From Bacillus_I endophytica_A (GTDB lineage Bacteria > Bacillota > Bacilli > Bacillales > Bacillaceae_H), in the NCBI RefSeq assembly GCF_026790145.1, contig NZ_JALAMS010000002.1, forward strand, positions 1-64,000: a DNA stretch of 64,000 nucleotides, written 5' to 3'. The notes under the pieces are model-generated. The model was not told where the DNA came from. It searched no databases and saw only the letters and a program-made list of their open reading frames with translations. The first letter of the stretch is position 1. The number at the start of each line of letters is the position of its first letter. Shown piece by piece: positions 26,827 to 35,275 of the stretch. Both the position numbers and the translations under genes were made by a program.

Positions 26827-27343
26827 ATTTTAGATTTTCTAAATATCTCTTAATTTCCTTTTTACTTTTTAAAAGAATAACCTTATTGCTTGGATTTAGC
26901 TTTTGAAAAGCCTCAAAGTGTTCAGCCATTCTTTTCTTACGACCGTAATAAGTTGTACAGATAAATTTAAGAAATGTCCAATCTAGCTTTTCTTCGCATC
27001 CTTTGCCTAAATCAGCGCGCGTTTTTCCTCTATTCATCCAAAAGCGTTTTAGCACGCGGTAAAGACAAACACGAAGAGGAAGTTCAAGATAAATCATCGT
27101 GTCTGCTCTTTGTAAGCGAATTTGAAAAGTGTTTTTGTAGTTTCCTTCTATAATCCACTGCTCATGAGGGATAATGTCTTGCTGAGATTTTGAAAACTCT
27201 TCTAACGATGCTTCTACCCAATTTGGTTTCCAAAACAATGCATCTAAATGATGAACCTCAATATGCAATCTTTCTCCGAGTTTCCGTGCAAACGTCGACT
27301 TTCCGACTCCTGGAGAAATCCCCACAACCATAATGCGGTTCAC
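26825..27343 (-). CDS. P-loop kinase-like protein (FlaR/topology-modulation family)
   Basis: A 172-residue small P-loop NTPase related to adenylate kinases and called DNA topology modulation protein FlaR in databases. The Walker A motif GISPGVGKST is near the N-terminus, followed by HLDALFWKPNW and WIIEGNY, as in the family. The GTG start at 27343 is supported by GGAGAGAGGG upstream and by a 4-bp GTGA overlap with the stop of the GrpB-like gene, which indicates translational coupling. The true substrate is unknown. Confidence 0.8.
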   Translation of the reverse strand: MNRIMVVGISPGVGKSTFARKLGERLHIEVHHLDALFWKPNWVEASLEEFSKSQQDIIPHEQWIIEGNYKNTFQIRLQRADTMIYLELPLRVCLYRVLKRFWMNRGKTRADLGKGCEEKLDWTFLKFICTTYYGRKKRMAEHFEAFQKLNPSNKVILLKSKKEIKRYLENLK

Positions 27344-27876
27344 TTTCCCTCTCTCCTTCGTCGTTCTTCTCCCCAAAGAGATGCTTTATGAGCTAGTGCT
27401 GTTACAAACCCCCTCTTTCCTTCTTGATACTTATAATGAAAATCTGGAAATTCTCGCGCTAGCTTTCTCTTTAATTCTCCATAAGCTCTTGCTTCTAGAG
27501 GATGGTGAAGCAAATACTCTTTAAAGTCTAGGAGTTGTTCAATATGCGCATGACCGCTTTGGAAAATATGAACATGATGTGTTCTCTTCTCTTTTCCTTT
27601 TACAAAGTAGCGCCTTCCAGTAATACCATTCTCTCCTTTAGCACTGTAGCCCACTCCAATCATTTCTCTTTCATAAGAAGCGATTCTCTCAATATTAGAC
27701 ACTATAACTAAAATATCGATAATAGGCTTTGCATATGGAATAGTGTGAACAGAGGTACTGCCAATATGAAACATATGGATAACATTATCTTTTAATATTT
27801 CATGGAGCAGCTCTTTCTCTTGTTCATATAGAGTCCCCCACTGTTCTGTCCAAGAATATAGTTCCGTTTTTCTCAC
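27340..27876 (-). CDS. GrpB/UPF0157-family nucleotidyltransferase-like protein
   Basis: A 178-residue protein of the GrpB family (nucleotidyltransferase fold). FHIGSTSVHTIPYAKPIIDI contains the GS and D-x-D-like core, and FKEYLLHHP is typical. The start is the GTG at 27876, directly behind GAGGAGGGATGCT; longer in-frame starts would run into the LacI gene. It begins 20 bp after that gene and is coupled to the P-loop gene. Function is unproven; the family is often annotated only by fold. Confidence 0.8.
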   Translation of the reverse strand: MRKTELYSWTEQWGTLYEQEKELLHEILKDNVIHMFHIGSTSVHTIPYAKPIIDILVIVSNIERIASYEREMIGVGYSAKGENGITGRRYFVKGKEKRTHHVHIFQSGHAHIEQLLDFKEYLLHHPLEARAYGELKRKLAREFPDFHYKYQEGKRGFVTALAHKASLWGEERRRREGK

Positions 27877-27895
27877 AGCATCCCTCCTCATTACT

Positions 27896-28891
27896 TTAGA
27901 CACTTGCTGTAGACTGTCGTACAATAAGTTCAGGAGCCATAAGCAGGCGCTCCTTATATCCTTTGGACTCTTCCATTTCTTTCCGTAATAAATCAACAAC
28001 TTTTGCGCCCATTTGTTTTATCGGCTGAGAAACGGTTGTCAGCATTGGAGCTGTTGTTGTGGATAAAACCGTATTGTCAAATCCAACAACAGAAAGCTCG
28101 CGTGGCAAGTCAAGTTCAAGCTCTTTAGCTGCTTGAATTACGCCTGCTGCTAGCAAATCGTTACATGCAAAAATAGCGGTTGGTTTCTCATCCAATAAGA
28201 GAAGCTTTTTAGCACATTCATATCCTTTTTGAATTATCGCTTCTGTTTTCATGATATATTCTGGTTTCACATCTATGCCCGCTTCTCTCATAGAGTCCTT
28301 ATAGGCCGCTAAACGAGGTTCGTTACTGCGAACGTTTTCAGAAATGATTGCAATGTCTTTATGTCCTAAATCAAGCAAGTGTGATGTTGCTAAATAGCCT
28401 CCTTTATAATCATCAACAGTGACCGTGTTAATCGAAAGCTGAGGGATTTCGGAAGCAATTAAAACACTTGGAATTCCTCTTTCAATTGTTTCTTGTAGCA
28501 AAACCGTGCTTCTAAATGCAGAAGCAACAACAAGTCCGTCTACTCGTTGACTCGTTAACAGAGCTAAGTAATTTCTTTCTTTTTCTGTATTATTATCTGT
28601 ACTACACAACATTACATTTAATCCTACTTCATGACTGCGATCTTCAATGCTTCTTGCGATTCCTGCATAAAAAGGGTTCGATATATCAGGAACAAGAAGT
28701 CCAATTAATTTGGTTCGCTTTCCTCTTAAAGAAGCTGCTGCTGCATCAGGCTTATAGTTTAATTTTTGCATTGCTTGAAACACTTTTTTTCGCGTTTTCT
28801 CACTAATTTTCCCGCTATCATTGATTACTTTTGAAACCGTTCCAATAGAAACGCCGGCCTCTTCGGCAACGCTACGGATCGTAATTTTCAT
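27896..28891 (-). CDS. LacI-family transcriptional regulator
   Basis: A 331-residue LacI/GalR regulator. It has an N-terminal helix-turn-helix (VAEEAGVSIGTVSKVIN, residues 8-24), hinge helix DAAAASLRGKRTKLIG and a periplasmic-binding-protein core. GGAGGAAAAA precedes the ATG, with an extended -10 promoter upstream. LacI proteins bind palindromes with central CG; several lie next to the inositol-type genes 2.5-5 kb away (31387, 32564, 32651, 32813), making those genes candidate targets. CcpA is an alternative binder of the same sites. Confidence 0.9.
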   Translation of the reverse strand: MKITIRSVAEEAGVSIGTVSKVINDSGKISEKTRKKVFQAMQKLNYKPDAAAASLRGKRTKLIGLLVPDISNPFYAGIARSIEDRSHEVGLNVMLCSTDNNTEKERNYLALLTSQRVDGLVVASAFRSTVLLQETIERGIPSVLIASEIPQLSINTVTVDDYKGGYLATSHLLDLGHKDIAIISENVRSNEPRLAAYKDSMREAGIDVKPEYIMKTEAIIQKGYECAKKLLLLDEKPTAIFACNDLLAAGVIQAAKELELDLPRELSVVGFDNTVLSTTTAPMLTTVSQPIKQMGAKVVDLLRKEMEESKGYKERLLMAPELIVRQSTASV

Positions 28892-28958
28892 TTTTTCCTC
28901 CTTTCTCTCCAGAAATGAGTATGTATTTATGTAATAATGAACGTAAATGAACTTATTT

Positions 28959-28967
28959 ATTATAGCA
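28959..28967 (-). promoter_or_regulatory. extended -10 promoter of the LacI regulator gene
   Basis: TGCTATAAT on the minus strand, a TGn extended -10 element 68 bp upstream of the start codon; no good -35 is seen. Confidence 0.55.
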
Positions 28968-29046
28968 TAGAACTTTTTTCTACAGCACAGCCACTCTACT
29001 CCTAGACTTTAAACCGTATTCTTAAAAAGAAAGGAGGAAAAGAACC

Positions 29047-29466
29047 ATGTATTTTCCATCCCAAAAAGACATATGGGTTATTATTATAAATTGGATTGTT
29101 ATTTTCGCTTGTTTCACACCTCTTATTATTAAAAGAGACTATGAAGCTCTTTTTTTCACTCTTCCATTAGCACTCTTTCTCCTGTTATGCTTTTTTAAAA
29201 CAGGATATATGGTAGACGAGAAAATGCTAATCATCCACAATGGTCCCCTAAAAAAGAAAGTTTCAATCAAAGATATCCAAAAGATGAAACGAACGAAAAA
29301 TCCGTTAGCCTCTCCTGCTCTTTCACTAGATAGAATCGAAATTACGTCGCATTCTCATAGCAGCATCCTACTTGTGTCTCCTAAAAACACACGGGAGTTT
29401 ATCTCTTTATTAAAAGAAGCCAATCCAGACATTAAAGTAGATAAAAATTTAACGGAGTCCTTCTAA
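29047..29466 (+). CDS. PH-domain-like membrane protein (YyaB-like)
   Basis: A 139-residue protein. Two membrane segments (about residues 10-28 and 34-52) are followed by a small beta-rich cytosolic domain of the bacterial PH type: GYMVDEKMLIIHNGPLKKKV, then VSIKDIQKMKRTKNP and SLDRIEI. AAAGGAGGAAAAGAACC precedes the ATG. The family (B. subtilis YyaB and relatives) has no settled role. It is divergent from the LacI gene. Confidence 0.75.
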   Translation: MYFPSQKDIWVIIINWIVIFACFTPLIIKRDYEALFFTLPLALFLLLCFFKTGYMVDEKMLIIHNGPLKKKVSIKDIQKMKRTKNPLASPALSLDRIEITSHSHSSILLVSPKNTREFISLLKEANPDIKVDKNLTESF

Positions 29467-29510
29467 CTTTATTAACGGCTGTTTTTGTATAAGAAAGAGG
29501 TCGCCTCACT

Positions 29511-29720
29511 TCAAAATAGGAATGCGACTATAAAACCTATGATGATGACAAGGAGGAGTATTCCCATCCCTTTCCAACCTAAGCCCCCTACTAAATCAGC
29601 AAGGTTTCCCATTTCAGCCCTATTAAACGCATCGTTCATATTTCCAGTAGGGTTTCTTTTTAATTCTTCTCCTCTTAGTCTTTCTCTTCTTCTTTCAGGT
29701 GTTTCTTTTTTTCCACTCAT
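29511..29720 (-). CDS. DUF6366-like small membrane-anchored protein
   Basis: A 69-residue protein with a charged N-terminus (TPERRRERLRGEELKRNP), then GGLGWKGMGILLLVIIIGF, giving one C-terminal membrane segment. This pattern matches the DUF6366 family of Bacillus as I recall it. GGGGTGTAATA precedes the ATG. Function unknown. Confidence 0.65.
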   Translation of the reverse strand: MSGKKETPERRRERLRGEELKRNPTGNMNDAFNRAEMGNLADLVGGLGWKGMGILLLVIIIGFIVAFLF

Positions 29721-29875
29721 TATTACACCCCGTTTTCTCTCATTCTCACCTTTATTTTTTCATCCTCTTTCCATAAACCTTGTCTTAATCATTTACAATA
29801 AAATTTTAACACATTATGGTAAATTGATGAATTTTCATATTAAGAAATCCTCCTCTTCTATCAATCCTATACCTA

Positions 29876-29907
29876 AAAAAAGACAGCTTCATTTAAGCTG
29901 TCTTTTT
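29876..29907 (-). terminator. terminator of the iolT-like gene
   Basis: A stem with AAAGACAGCTT and AAGCTGTCTTT flanked by A/T runs, right after the transporter gene. Confidence 0.8.
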
Positions 29908-29911
29908 CTTA

Positions 29912-31345
29912 TTACTGTTTCACTTGTCTCTGCAGTTCTGATTGAACTCTGTTATCATCATAAGAACGAAAACGCTGTTCAATTTCTTCCAGTGAATATC
30001 CTCTTGTTTCAGGCAAGTATCTATAAACGAAAGCAATGGCAAACACACCGAGAATGGCGAAAATAAAGAACGTCATAGCTAACCCAATTGAAGCAAGTAA
30101 CATGGGAAACGTTAAGCTGATTGAAAAGTTAACGATCCACATCCAAAATACGCTAAAGCCCATCCCTAATCCCCTCATTCCGAGAGGGAAAATTTCAGCA
30201 AGCGTAAGCCATGTTACAGGACCAATTGCCCCTTGCATAAAAGCAAGGAAGAGAACCGTGAGTGAAAGAACAACATAAGGAAGAGCGGGAGATCCTTCTA
30301 AAAGCATTGAGAAAAGTCCGATTAGAAAAAGAGAAGTCGTTGTTCCACAAAGCCCAATAATAAGCATTGGACGACGGTTCACTTTTCCAAGCAGCCAAAT
30401 CCCAACGAGCATGGCGCCCATCGAAATGATGCCGTTCGCTACATTTCCGATTAGTGCAGCTTTAATTCCTAACCCAGCATCTTTTAAGATTTCTGTTCCG
30501 TAATACATAATAGCGTTTACACCATTAATTTGGTTCACAACTGCAATCCCGATTCCTAAAAATAATATGCGTCGTATCCATGGTGTTGATAAATCTTTTA
30601 TCGTAGCTTTTTTCATTTTAGATTCTTTAGCTATCGACGTTTTAATTTCTGTTAACTCTTCATTTGCTTGCTTTTCTTTTCGAATTTGTTTTAGCACTTT
30701 TAATGCCTCGCCTATTCTCCCCTTTGAAGCAAGCCAGCGCGGGCTTTCTGGCACAATAAGCATTCCAAACCATAGAATTACAGCAGGAAGAGAAGCAATG
30801 ACTAGCATATAGCGCCAAACATGTCCAATTTCTCCTAATGTATTGCCTAAAATAGCATTGAATGTAAAAGCTAAAAACTGACCGGTCACAATCATGAATT
30901 CGTTTTGAGTCACAATCTGGCCTCTTTTTTCAGCTGGTGCCATTTCAGCTAAAAATGTCGGCACTGTAACAGAAGCACCGCCAACAGCTAGACCGAGTAA
31001 AAACCTAAAAACAATCATTAGCGTTGTATCTGACGCTAGTGTGCATCCAAGCGTTGCGCCAAAAAATAATAGAGCTAGAAACATAATATTTTTGCGACGG
31101 CCATGACGATCTGAAAGTTGTCCTCCAAACAAGGCCCCAAACGCAGCCCCTAACAAAAGGGAGCTTGCAACTAGTCCTTCTGTAAATGGAGTAAGGTTAA
31201 GCTGATCAGGCATTGACATATAAGGTAATGCTCCGTTAATTACCCCTGTATCATACCCAAAAAGCAAACCGCCAAACGTTGAAATAAACGCAATTACTTT
31301 TATTTTCTTCGCTGGCTCCTTTTGTTTCCCTGTATTCTCTCCCAC
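29912..31345 (-). CDS. iolT: myo-inositol-type sugar porter (IolT-like, MFS)
   Basis: A 477-residue 12-TMS sugar porter that parallels B. subtilis IolT by eye: STFGGLLFGYDTGVINGALP, GGQLSDRHGRRKN, VGGASVTVPTFLAEMAP, VTQNEFMIVTGQ, PESPRWLASKGR, INGVNAIMYYGTEIL and YLPETRGYSLEEIE. These include the family DRxGRR and PESPRWL motifs. It is a proton-driven importer of myo-inositol or a related polyol. A cre/LacI-type site overlaps the start of transcription. It lies directly downstream of an inositol dehydrogenase gene. Confidence 0.82.
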   Translation of the reverse strand: MGENTGKQKEPAKKIKVIAFISTFGGLLFGYDTGVINGALPYMSMPDQLNLTPFTEGLVASSLLLGAAFGALFGGQLSDRHGRRKNIMFLALLFFGATLGCTLASDTTLMIVFRFLLGLAVGGASVTVPTFLAEMAPAEKRGQIVTQNEFMIVTGQFLAFTFNAILGNTLGEIGHVWRYMLVIASLPAVILWFGMLIVPESPRWLASKGRIGEALKVLKQIRKEKQANEELTEIKTSIAKESKMKKATIKDLSTPWIRRILFLGIGIAVVNQINGVNAIMYYGTEILKDAGLGIKAALIGNVANGIISMGAMLVGIWLLGKVNRRPMLIIGLCGTTTSLFLIGLFSMLLEGSPALPYVVLSLTVLFLAFMQGAIGPVTWLTLAEIFPLGMRGLGMGFSVFWMWIVNFSISLTFPMLLASIGLAMTFFIFAILGVFAIAFVYRYLPETRGYSLEEIEQRFRSYDDNRVQSELQRQVKQ

Positions 31346-31386
31346 ATCGTGTTCCTCCCGTTCTCATAAACTATGAAACCTATAAT

Positions 31387-31406
31387 TGATAACGCTTTCA
31401 ATTATA
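31387..31406 (-). promoter_or_regulatory. cre/LacI-type operator and -10 of the iolT-like gene
   Basis: On the minus strand, -10 TATAAT (31401-31406) is followed at once by TGAAAGCGTTATCA (31387-31400), a perfect cre consensus. Occupation would block initiation. CcpA or the nearby LacI-family regulator could bind. Confidence 0.7.
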
Positions 31407-31463
31407 ACTTATCTTCTCTTTTTCATAGCAAGCAAACGATATCTTTCTACGATGGAACAAGCG

Positions 31464-32516
31464 TTATGTTGTAGAACGAGCCACGTTATAGGGAGATTGA
31501 ACGTTAACAAGCTCTCCTGTTTCAAATGATTCTTTGCAAGCATATCCTAAAGCAGTGGATAAAACGCCATCTTCTACTGTTACGGCTGGTTTTCTTTCTT
31601 CTCTTATGCAATTAATAAACTCTTCTACTTCACTTAAGTATGCTTGTTCAAACCTTTCTAAAAATCCTTCTGAACACTCTTTTACAGCTCCTGTTTCATT
31701 GAATACTGTGACCATATTTCGCTCTGGTGTTGTTCCAATTCTTAAGGTTCCTTCTGTTCCGATAATTTCGGTTTCAATATGATAGCCGTGTGAACAATTT
31801 CGACCTGCTACAAAAACACCCATTGTTCCGTTTTCAAATTTCACTAAGGCAGCCCCTGTTTCAGCATCATTTAATTGTCCGATTTCAGGATATCCATAAG
31901 CACCACCAATTGCCCATACTTGTTTTGCTTCTGAATTAAGATACCAACGTGCTAGATCTAAATCATGAATAGCCATGTCTAAAAATAAACCACCGCTATA
32001 GTTGTTTTTCGCAAAACTCATAAAGCCACCTATTGCTTTACTTGGATCAAGTCCGTAGCAGCGAATCAAGACAGGTTCTCCGATTGCTCCTTTTTCTACT
32101 TTTCTCTTGGCATATGCGTATGATTTATCATATCTTCTCATAAAACCAAGCATAAATACTTTGTCCTCATGCTTCTTAACCGCTTTCTCAACGCGCACTG
32201 CTTCTTCTAAATAAAGACCAAGCGGTTTTTCACTAAAAACGTGAAGATTCGCCCGAAGCGCTTTTTCAATTTGCTCACAATGAAAACCCGATGGAGACGC
32301 AATTAAAACAGCATCTAATTCTTCATTTTTAATCATTTCATCGTAGTTTGTGTAGGCATATTTTACACCCCACTCTTCTTGCGCTTTTTTCGCTTCTTCT
32401 TCAATAATGCTGCATACAGCAGTAAGTTCGCAGTTTGGGATACGAAACGCTAAGTTCTCCGCATGCTGTCTTCCTAAACGTCCAAGTCCAACGATTCCAA
32501 CTTTCACTTTTTTCAT
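31464..32516 (-). CDS. iolX: inositol 2-dehydrogenase family oxidoreductase (IolX/IolG-like)
   Basis: A 350-residue Gfo/Idh/MocA oxidoreductase. It has the Rossmann motif GIVGLGRLGRQHAEN, the EKP motif (FSEKPLGL, residues 94-101) with catalytic Lys, and GGLFLDMAIHDLDLARWYL with the conserved D-x3-H-D-x2. The family oxidises myo- or scyllo-inositol to inosose with NAD+. The neighbouring iolT-like transporter supports an inositol role; the call of IolX over IolG is by length and context. It has a strong promoter and two central-CG operators upstream. Confidence 0.8.
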   Translation of the reverse strand: MKKVKVGIVGLGRLGRQHAENLAFRIPNCELTAVCSIIEEEAKKAQEEWGVKYAYTNYDEMIKNEELDAVLIASPSGFHCEQIEKALRANLHVFSEKPLGLYLEEAVRVEKAVKKHEDKVFMLGFMRRYDKSYAYAKRKVEKGAIGEPVLIRCYGLDPSKAIGGFMSFAKNNYSGGLFLDMAIHDLDLARWYLNSEAKQVWAIGGAYGYPEIGQLNDAETGAALVKFENGTMGVFVAGRNCSHGYHIETEIIGTEGTLRIGTTPERNMVTVFNETGAVKECSEGFLERFEQAYLSEVEEFINCIREERKPAVTVEDGVLSTALGYACKESFETGELVNVQSPYNVARSTT

Positions 32517-32563
32517 GATAGATTCCTACCTCTCCCTTTAGTATGGTGTTTCTCACCCTCCGA

Positions 32564-32577
32564 AGTAAACGCTTACC
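32564..32577. promoter_or_regulatory. LacI/CcpA-type operator in the iolX-like leader
   Basis: AGTAAACGCTTACC, an almost symmetric central-CG site, about 48 bp upstream of the start codon. Confidence 0.6.
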
Positions 32578-32650
32578 GTTTTATCGCGAGTGAGTAAAAA
32601 AAGATAACTAATACAATATCGAATATTCAGTCTTTTGATAATGAAATTAA

Positions 32651-32664
32651 AGAAAACGTTTTCC
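32651..32664. promoter_or_regulatory. LacI/CcpA-type operator at the iolX-like transcription start
   Basis: AGAAAACGTTTTCC, a central-CG palindrome about 5 to 18 bp downstream of the predicted transcription start. Confidence 0.65.
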
Positions 32665-32675
32665 TTATGTTTCTG

Positions 32676-32705
32676 ATTATATACTCGCCTTTAGTTTGAA
32701 GTCAA
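32676..32705 (-). promoter_or_regulatory. sigma A promoter of the iolX-like gene
   Basis: On the minus strand: -35 TTGACT (32700-32705), 18-bp spacer, -10 TATAAT (32676-32681). Confidence 0.75.
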
Positions 32706-32812
32706 CAACTTTATTCCCCTATAAAAACAAGACATAATTACTATATAGAGTCTTATTACTCATTATTATCCTGTTTCTTAACACTTTTGAAAAAGGCTTT
32801 ACAATCAAGGTA

Positions 32813-32828
32813 AGGAAAACGTTTTCCT
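32813..32828. promoter_or_regulatory. upstream palindromic operator
   Basis: AGGAAAACGTTTTCCT, a perfect 16-bp palindrome with central CG. It lies 163 bp centre to centre from the operator at 32651 and upstream of the iolX-like promoter, a position that could support looping. Confidence 0.65.
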
Positions 32829-32849
32829 CATGAAGTGAATATACTAAAA

Positions 32850-32878
32850 GAAAGCTGCCTTCTAAAAAGGCAGCTTTC
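32850..32878 (-). terminator. terminator of the peptide transporter gene
   Basis: A 12-bp perfect stem, GAAAGCTGCCTT with AAGGCAGCTTTC. Confidence 0.85.
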
Positions 32879-32880
32879 GA

Positions 32881-34212
32881 TTAATCCATTAATTTTGCAA
32901 TTGGTTTTGAAAGGAATAAGACGATAATTCCAAGAACAATGGTTACGGCACTAATTACACCAAATATTTTCAAATATCCGAATGATTGCGTATATGTTGC
33001 TAACACCCCTGCTAGCTTGTTTGCTACTGCAGAACTTGCCATCCATACTCCCATTAGAAGAGAAGCAAGTTTCAGTGGAGCAAGTCTACTTACCATTGAT
33101 AGTCCAACTGGTGAAATCATTAGTTCAGCTAGCGTGTGTAGGAAGTAAGTGAAAACCATAAACAATAAATTTACTTTTAGTTCTGAGCTGTTTCCTGTTT
33201 GTAATACAGCAGATACTAATACTAAGAACCCTAAACCAACGGTGATTAATCCCATACCCATTTTTGTTGGTGTTTTAAAGTCACCGCGTTTTGATTTCCC
33301 AAGCTTGTACCAAACAATAGACATAATTGGCGCTAATAGAACGATAAACATTGCATTTAACGATTGGAACCATTCTGTTGGAACTGTGAAGCTTCCAATA
33401 TGACGGTCAATGTGTTCTTGCGTATATAGAGTTAGCGAGCTTCCTGCTTGTTCAAATGCTGTCCAGAAAGCAATCGTCACGAAAGCTAAAATAACAATCG
33501 CAAGTGTTCTCATTTTTTCTTGTTTTGTTAATGGTGCTTTTGTTGTATGTGTTTTTTCTTGCTGAATTTTTCTTGTTGGTTTAAGACCAAGATCACCTAA
33601 GTAGCGTTTTGCTAATGTATTAAATAAAACTTGTCCAACAATCATTCCGATTGCCGCTGTTAGGAAACCATATTTATAGCTCATTAATCCAACAACAAGC
33701 GGTGCGAAGAATGCTCCAACGTTAATTCCCATATAGAAGATTGTAAACGCTCCGTCGCGTCGAGGATCGTTTTCTTCGTATAAGTCTCCAACAAGCGTTG
33801 AAATGTTCGGTTTGAAAAATCCATTCCCGATAATAAGTAGGGCAAGTCCAATGTATAAAGCCGCCATACTTTGATGAAGGAAAATAGAGAAGTTCCCGAC
33901 CGCCATTATGATACCGCCGAGCGTAATCGCTAATCTTCGGCCAAGATAACGGTCTGTTAAATAGCCACCAATCATTGGCGTAATATAAACTGCACTTGTA
34001 AATGTGCCGTATAAGCTTAATGCTGTTGCTTTATCAACACCAAGCCCGCCGCTTGCGGCAGTAGCTGTTAAATACAAAACAAGAATAGCTCTCATTCCGT
34101 AATAACTAAAGCGTTCCCATGCCTCTGTGGCAAATAATAAGTAGAGTCCAGGCGGATGTTTCTTTTTTAATTCCGCCGGCTGCTGTGTTTCTTTCTTTAC
34201 AGCTGCTTCCAT
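32881..34212 (-). CDS. dtpT: proton-dependent di-/tripeptide transporter (POT family)
   Basis: A 443-residue POT-family symporter. It shows the ExxERFxYYG motif (EAWERFSYYG, residues 30-39), GGYLTDRYLGRR near residue 81 and FTIFYMGINVGAFFAPL, the POT signature. It imports small peptides with protons. It is somewhat shorter than the typical 480-500 residues but both ends look intact. The upstream region is long and AT-rich. Confidence 0.9.
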   Translation of the reverse strand: MEAAVKKETQQPAELKKKHPPGLYLLFATEAWERFSYYGMRAILVLYLTATAASGGLGVDKATALSLYGTFTSAVYITPMIGGYLTDRYLGRRLAITLGGIIMAVGNFSIFLHQSMAALYIGLALLIIGNGFFKPNISTLVGDLYEENDPRRDGAFTIFYMGINVGAFFAPLVVGLMSYKYGFLTAAIGMIVGQVLFNTLAKRYLGDLGLKPTRKIQQEKTHTTKAPLTKQEKMRTLAIVILAFVTIAFWTAFEQAGSSLTLYTQEHIDRHIGSFTVPTEWFQSLNAMFIVLLAPIMSIVWYKLGKSKRGDFKTPTKMGMGLITVGLGFLVLVSAVLQTGNSSELKVNLLFMVFTYFLHTLAELMISPVGLSMVSRLAPLKLASLLMGVWMASSAVANKLAGVLATYTQSFGYLKIFGVISAVTIVLGIIVLFLSKPIAKLMD

Positions 34213-34773
34213 GATGAATCCCCCTAAAAAATCTCACAGCCTGATATCGTCTTTCATTTGTGTGAATCAACAAAAAAGTCAGAATATACATACTGTAATG
34301 AATATAATCTTTTATTATTTTATTAAAAAAGTATTATGTACGTCAATAAAATTATATAAAAAAATCAAAAAATAATTAAATACACAATAAAATGTTTAAA
34401 TATAAGCTTTTAATTGCATGGTATTTATCACATAAAGTATTTCACTATATATTCAATAAAAACAAACTTTATATTACAATATTATAAATATATGTAAAAA
34501 AATCAAAAAAAGAGACCTACTACATTAAATTAAGATAATAATTAATAGGATAGTTAGTCTATTATGAGGGCTAATTATCCTTTTTTATTTACATTTTGTA
34601 TTAAGAAAATAAAGGTTGAAAATATAGTTTAGTATGTATAAAATGCGTTTCTTGAGGTGGTCTTTCAAACCAACCGTGCTTAATTATTAAATTTGCAGCA
34701 TCTCGATCAAATCCAAATGAGAGATGTAAAGTGTTTAATCTTGAAGCAGAAAAAAACCACTCAGAGTGGTTTT
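34213..34773. other. long AT-rich intergenic region
   Basis: About 560 bp without a convincing protein gene. It holds the dtpT upstream region, a plus-strand terminator-like hairpin (34547-34585), a fair plus-strand promoter-like pair (TTGAAA, 17 bp, TAAAAT, about 34616-34645) and the terminator of the small gene at 34774. Confidence 0.55.
34547..34585 (+). terminator. orphan plus-strand terminator-like hairpin
   Basis: AGGATAGTTAG pairs with CTAATTATCCT (one G-U pair) and is followed by TTTTTTATTT. No plus-strand gene precedes it. Confidence 0.5.
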
Positions 34774-34776
34774 TTA
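34751..34776 (-). terminator. terminator of the 52-residue gene
   Basis: A tight stem, AAAAAACCACT with AGTGGTTTTTT, and a three-base loop, at the gene's stop codon. Confidence 0.8.
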
Positions 34777-34932
34777 ATCACGTATTGCTCCTGCTTCTCG
34801 GGAAGTCACTGCTCCTTGTCCTTCGCTTACATCTTTTTGAATTTCTTGTTTTACTTTTTGTGCATCAGTTCCGGAAAATTCTGGTTTCATAATAGAACCC
34901 AAATTCTCTTTAGCTTGTTGATGCTGTTGCAT
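34774..34932 (-). CDS. small hydrophilic protein, hypothetical
   Basis: A 52-residue soluble protein, MQQHQQAKENLGSIMKPEFS at the N-terminus and GAVTSREAGAIRD at the end. The start at 34932 is fixed by GAGGAGGACTTGT; a longer frame begins ten codons upstream with no site. It is Gln-rich, helical and without Cys, like many small spore proteins, but I cannot match it to a known SASP family. Confidence 0.55.
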   Translation of the reverse strand: MQQHQQAKENLGSIMKPEFSGTDAQKVKQEIQKDVSEGQGAVTSREAGAIRD

Positions 34933-35275
34933 ACAAGTCCTCCTCAATTTATTGTTTAACAATCTTATTATTTACAAAAAAAAACACTCGGTATATCCCG
35001 AAGATTTCAGCGAAATTCACTTAAAGTAAAGGGGACTAATGCGGAAGCTTGTTATTAATATTACCTTGAAACCAAGTCTTCATGAAAAGGGCGCATTTCC
35101 AGAGTAAGGATATGCGCCTTTTTTGCATAAAAAGGCCATATTCTAGAATAAGGAAGGAAATTAAAAGGCGCTTCTTGAAGCGTAAGTTAATCCAGGAAAA
35201 GGAAGAATTATTTGAGAAAGATAACATAGTTTTAATTATTAAATTATAATATTAAATTGTAATGGAGGGATTTCA
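34933..35275. other. intergenic region with repeat elements
   Basis: About 340 bp upstream of the alpha/beta hydrolase gene. It holds a GGCGC hairpin repeat cluster (35085-35151). A short Lys/Arg/Glu-rich frame follows the repeats without a start signal. A TATAAT box near 35245 may serve the hydrolase gene. Confidence 0.5.
35085..35151 (+). repeat. GGCGC hairpin repeat, copies 2 and 3
   Basis: The hairpin AAAAGGGCGCAT...ATGCGCCTTTTT (35085-35124), whose first part (35086-35107) matches 18736-18757 at 19 of 22 bases. A third related run lies at 35131-35151, AAAGGCCATATTCTAGAATA plus A. Confidence 0.5.

Noticed and set aside
29485..30066. 193-codon plus-strand reading frame
   Set aside because: It spans the reverse strand of the DUF6366-like gene, a terminator and the end of the iolT-like gene, has no ribosome site, and its composition reads as antisense of known genes.
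35085..35151. CRISPR-like repeats
   Set aside because: Only two or three diverged copies, no regular spacers and no cas genes.
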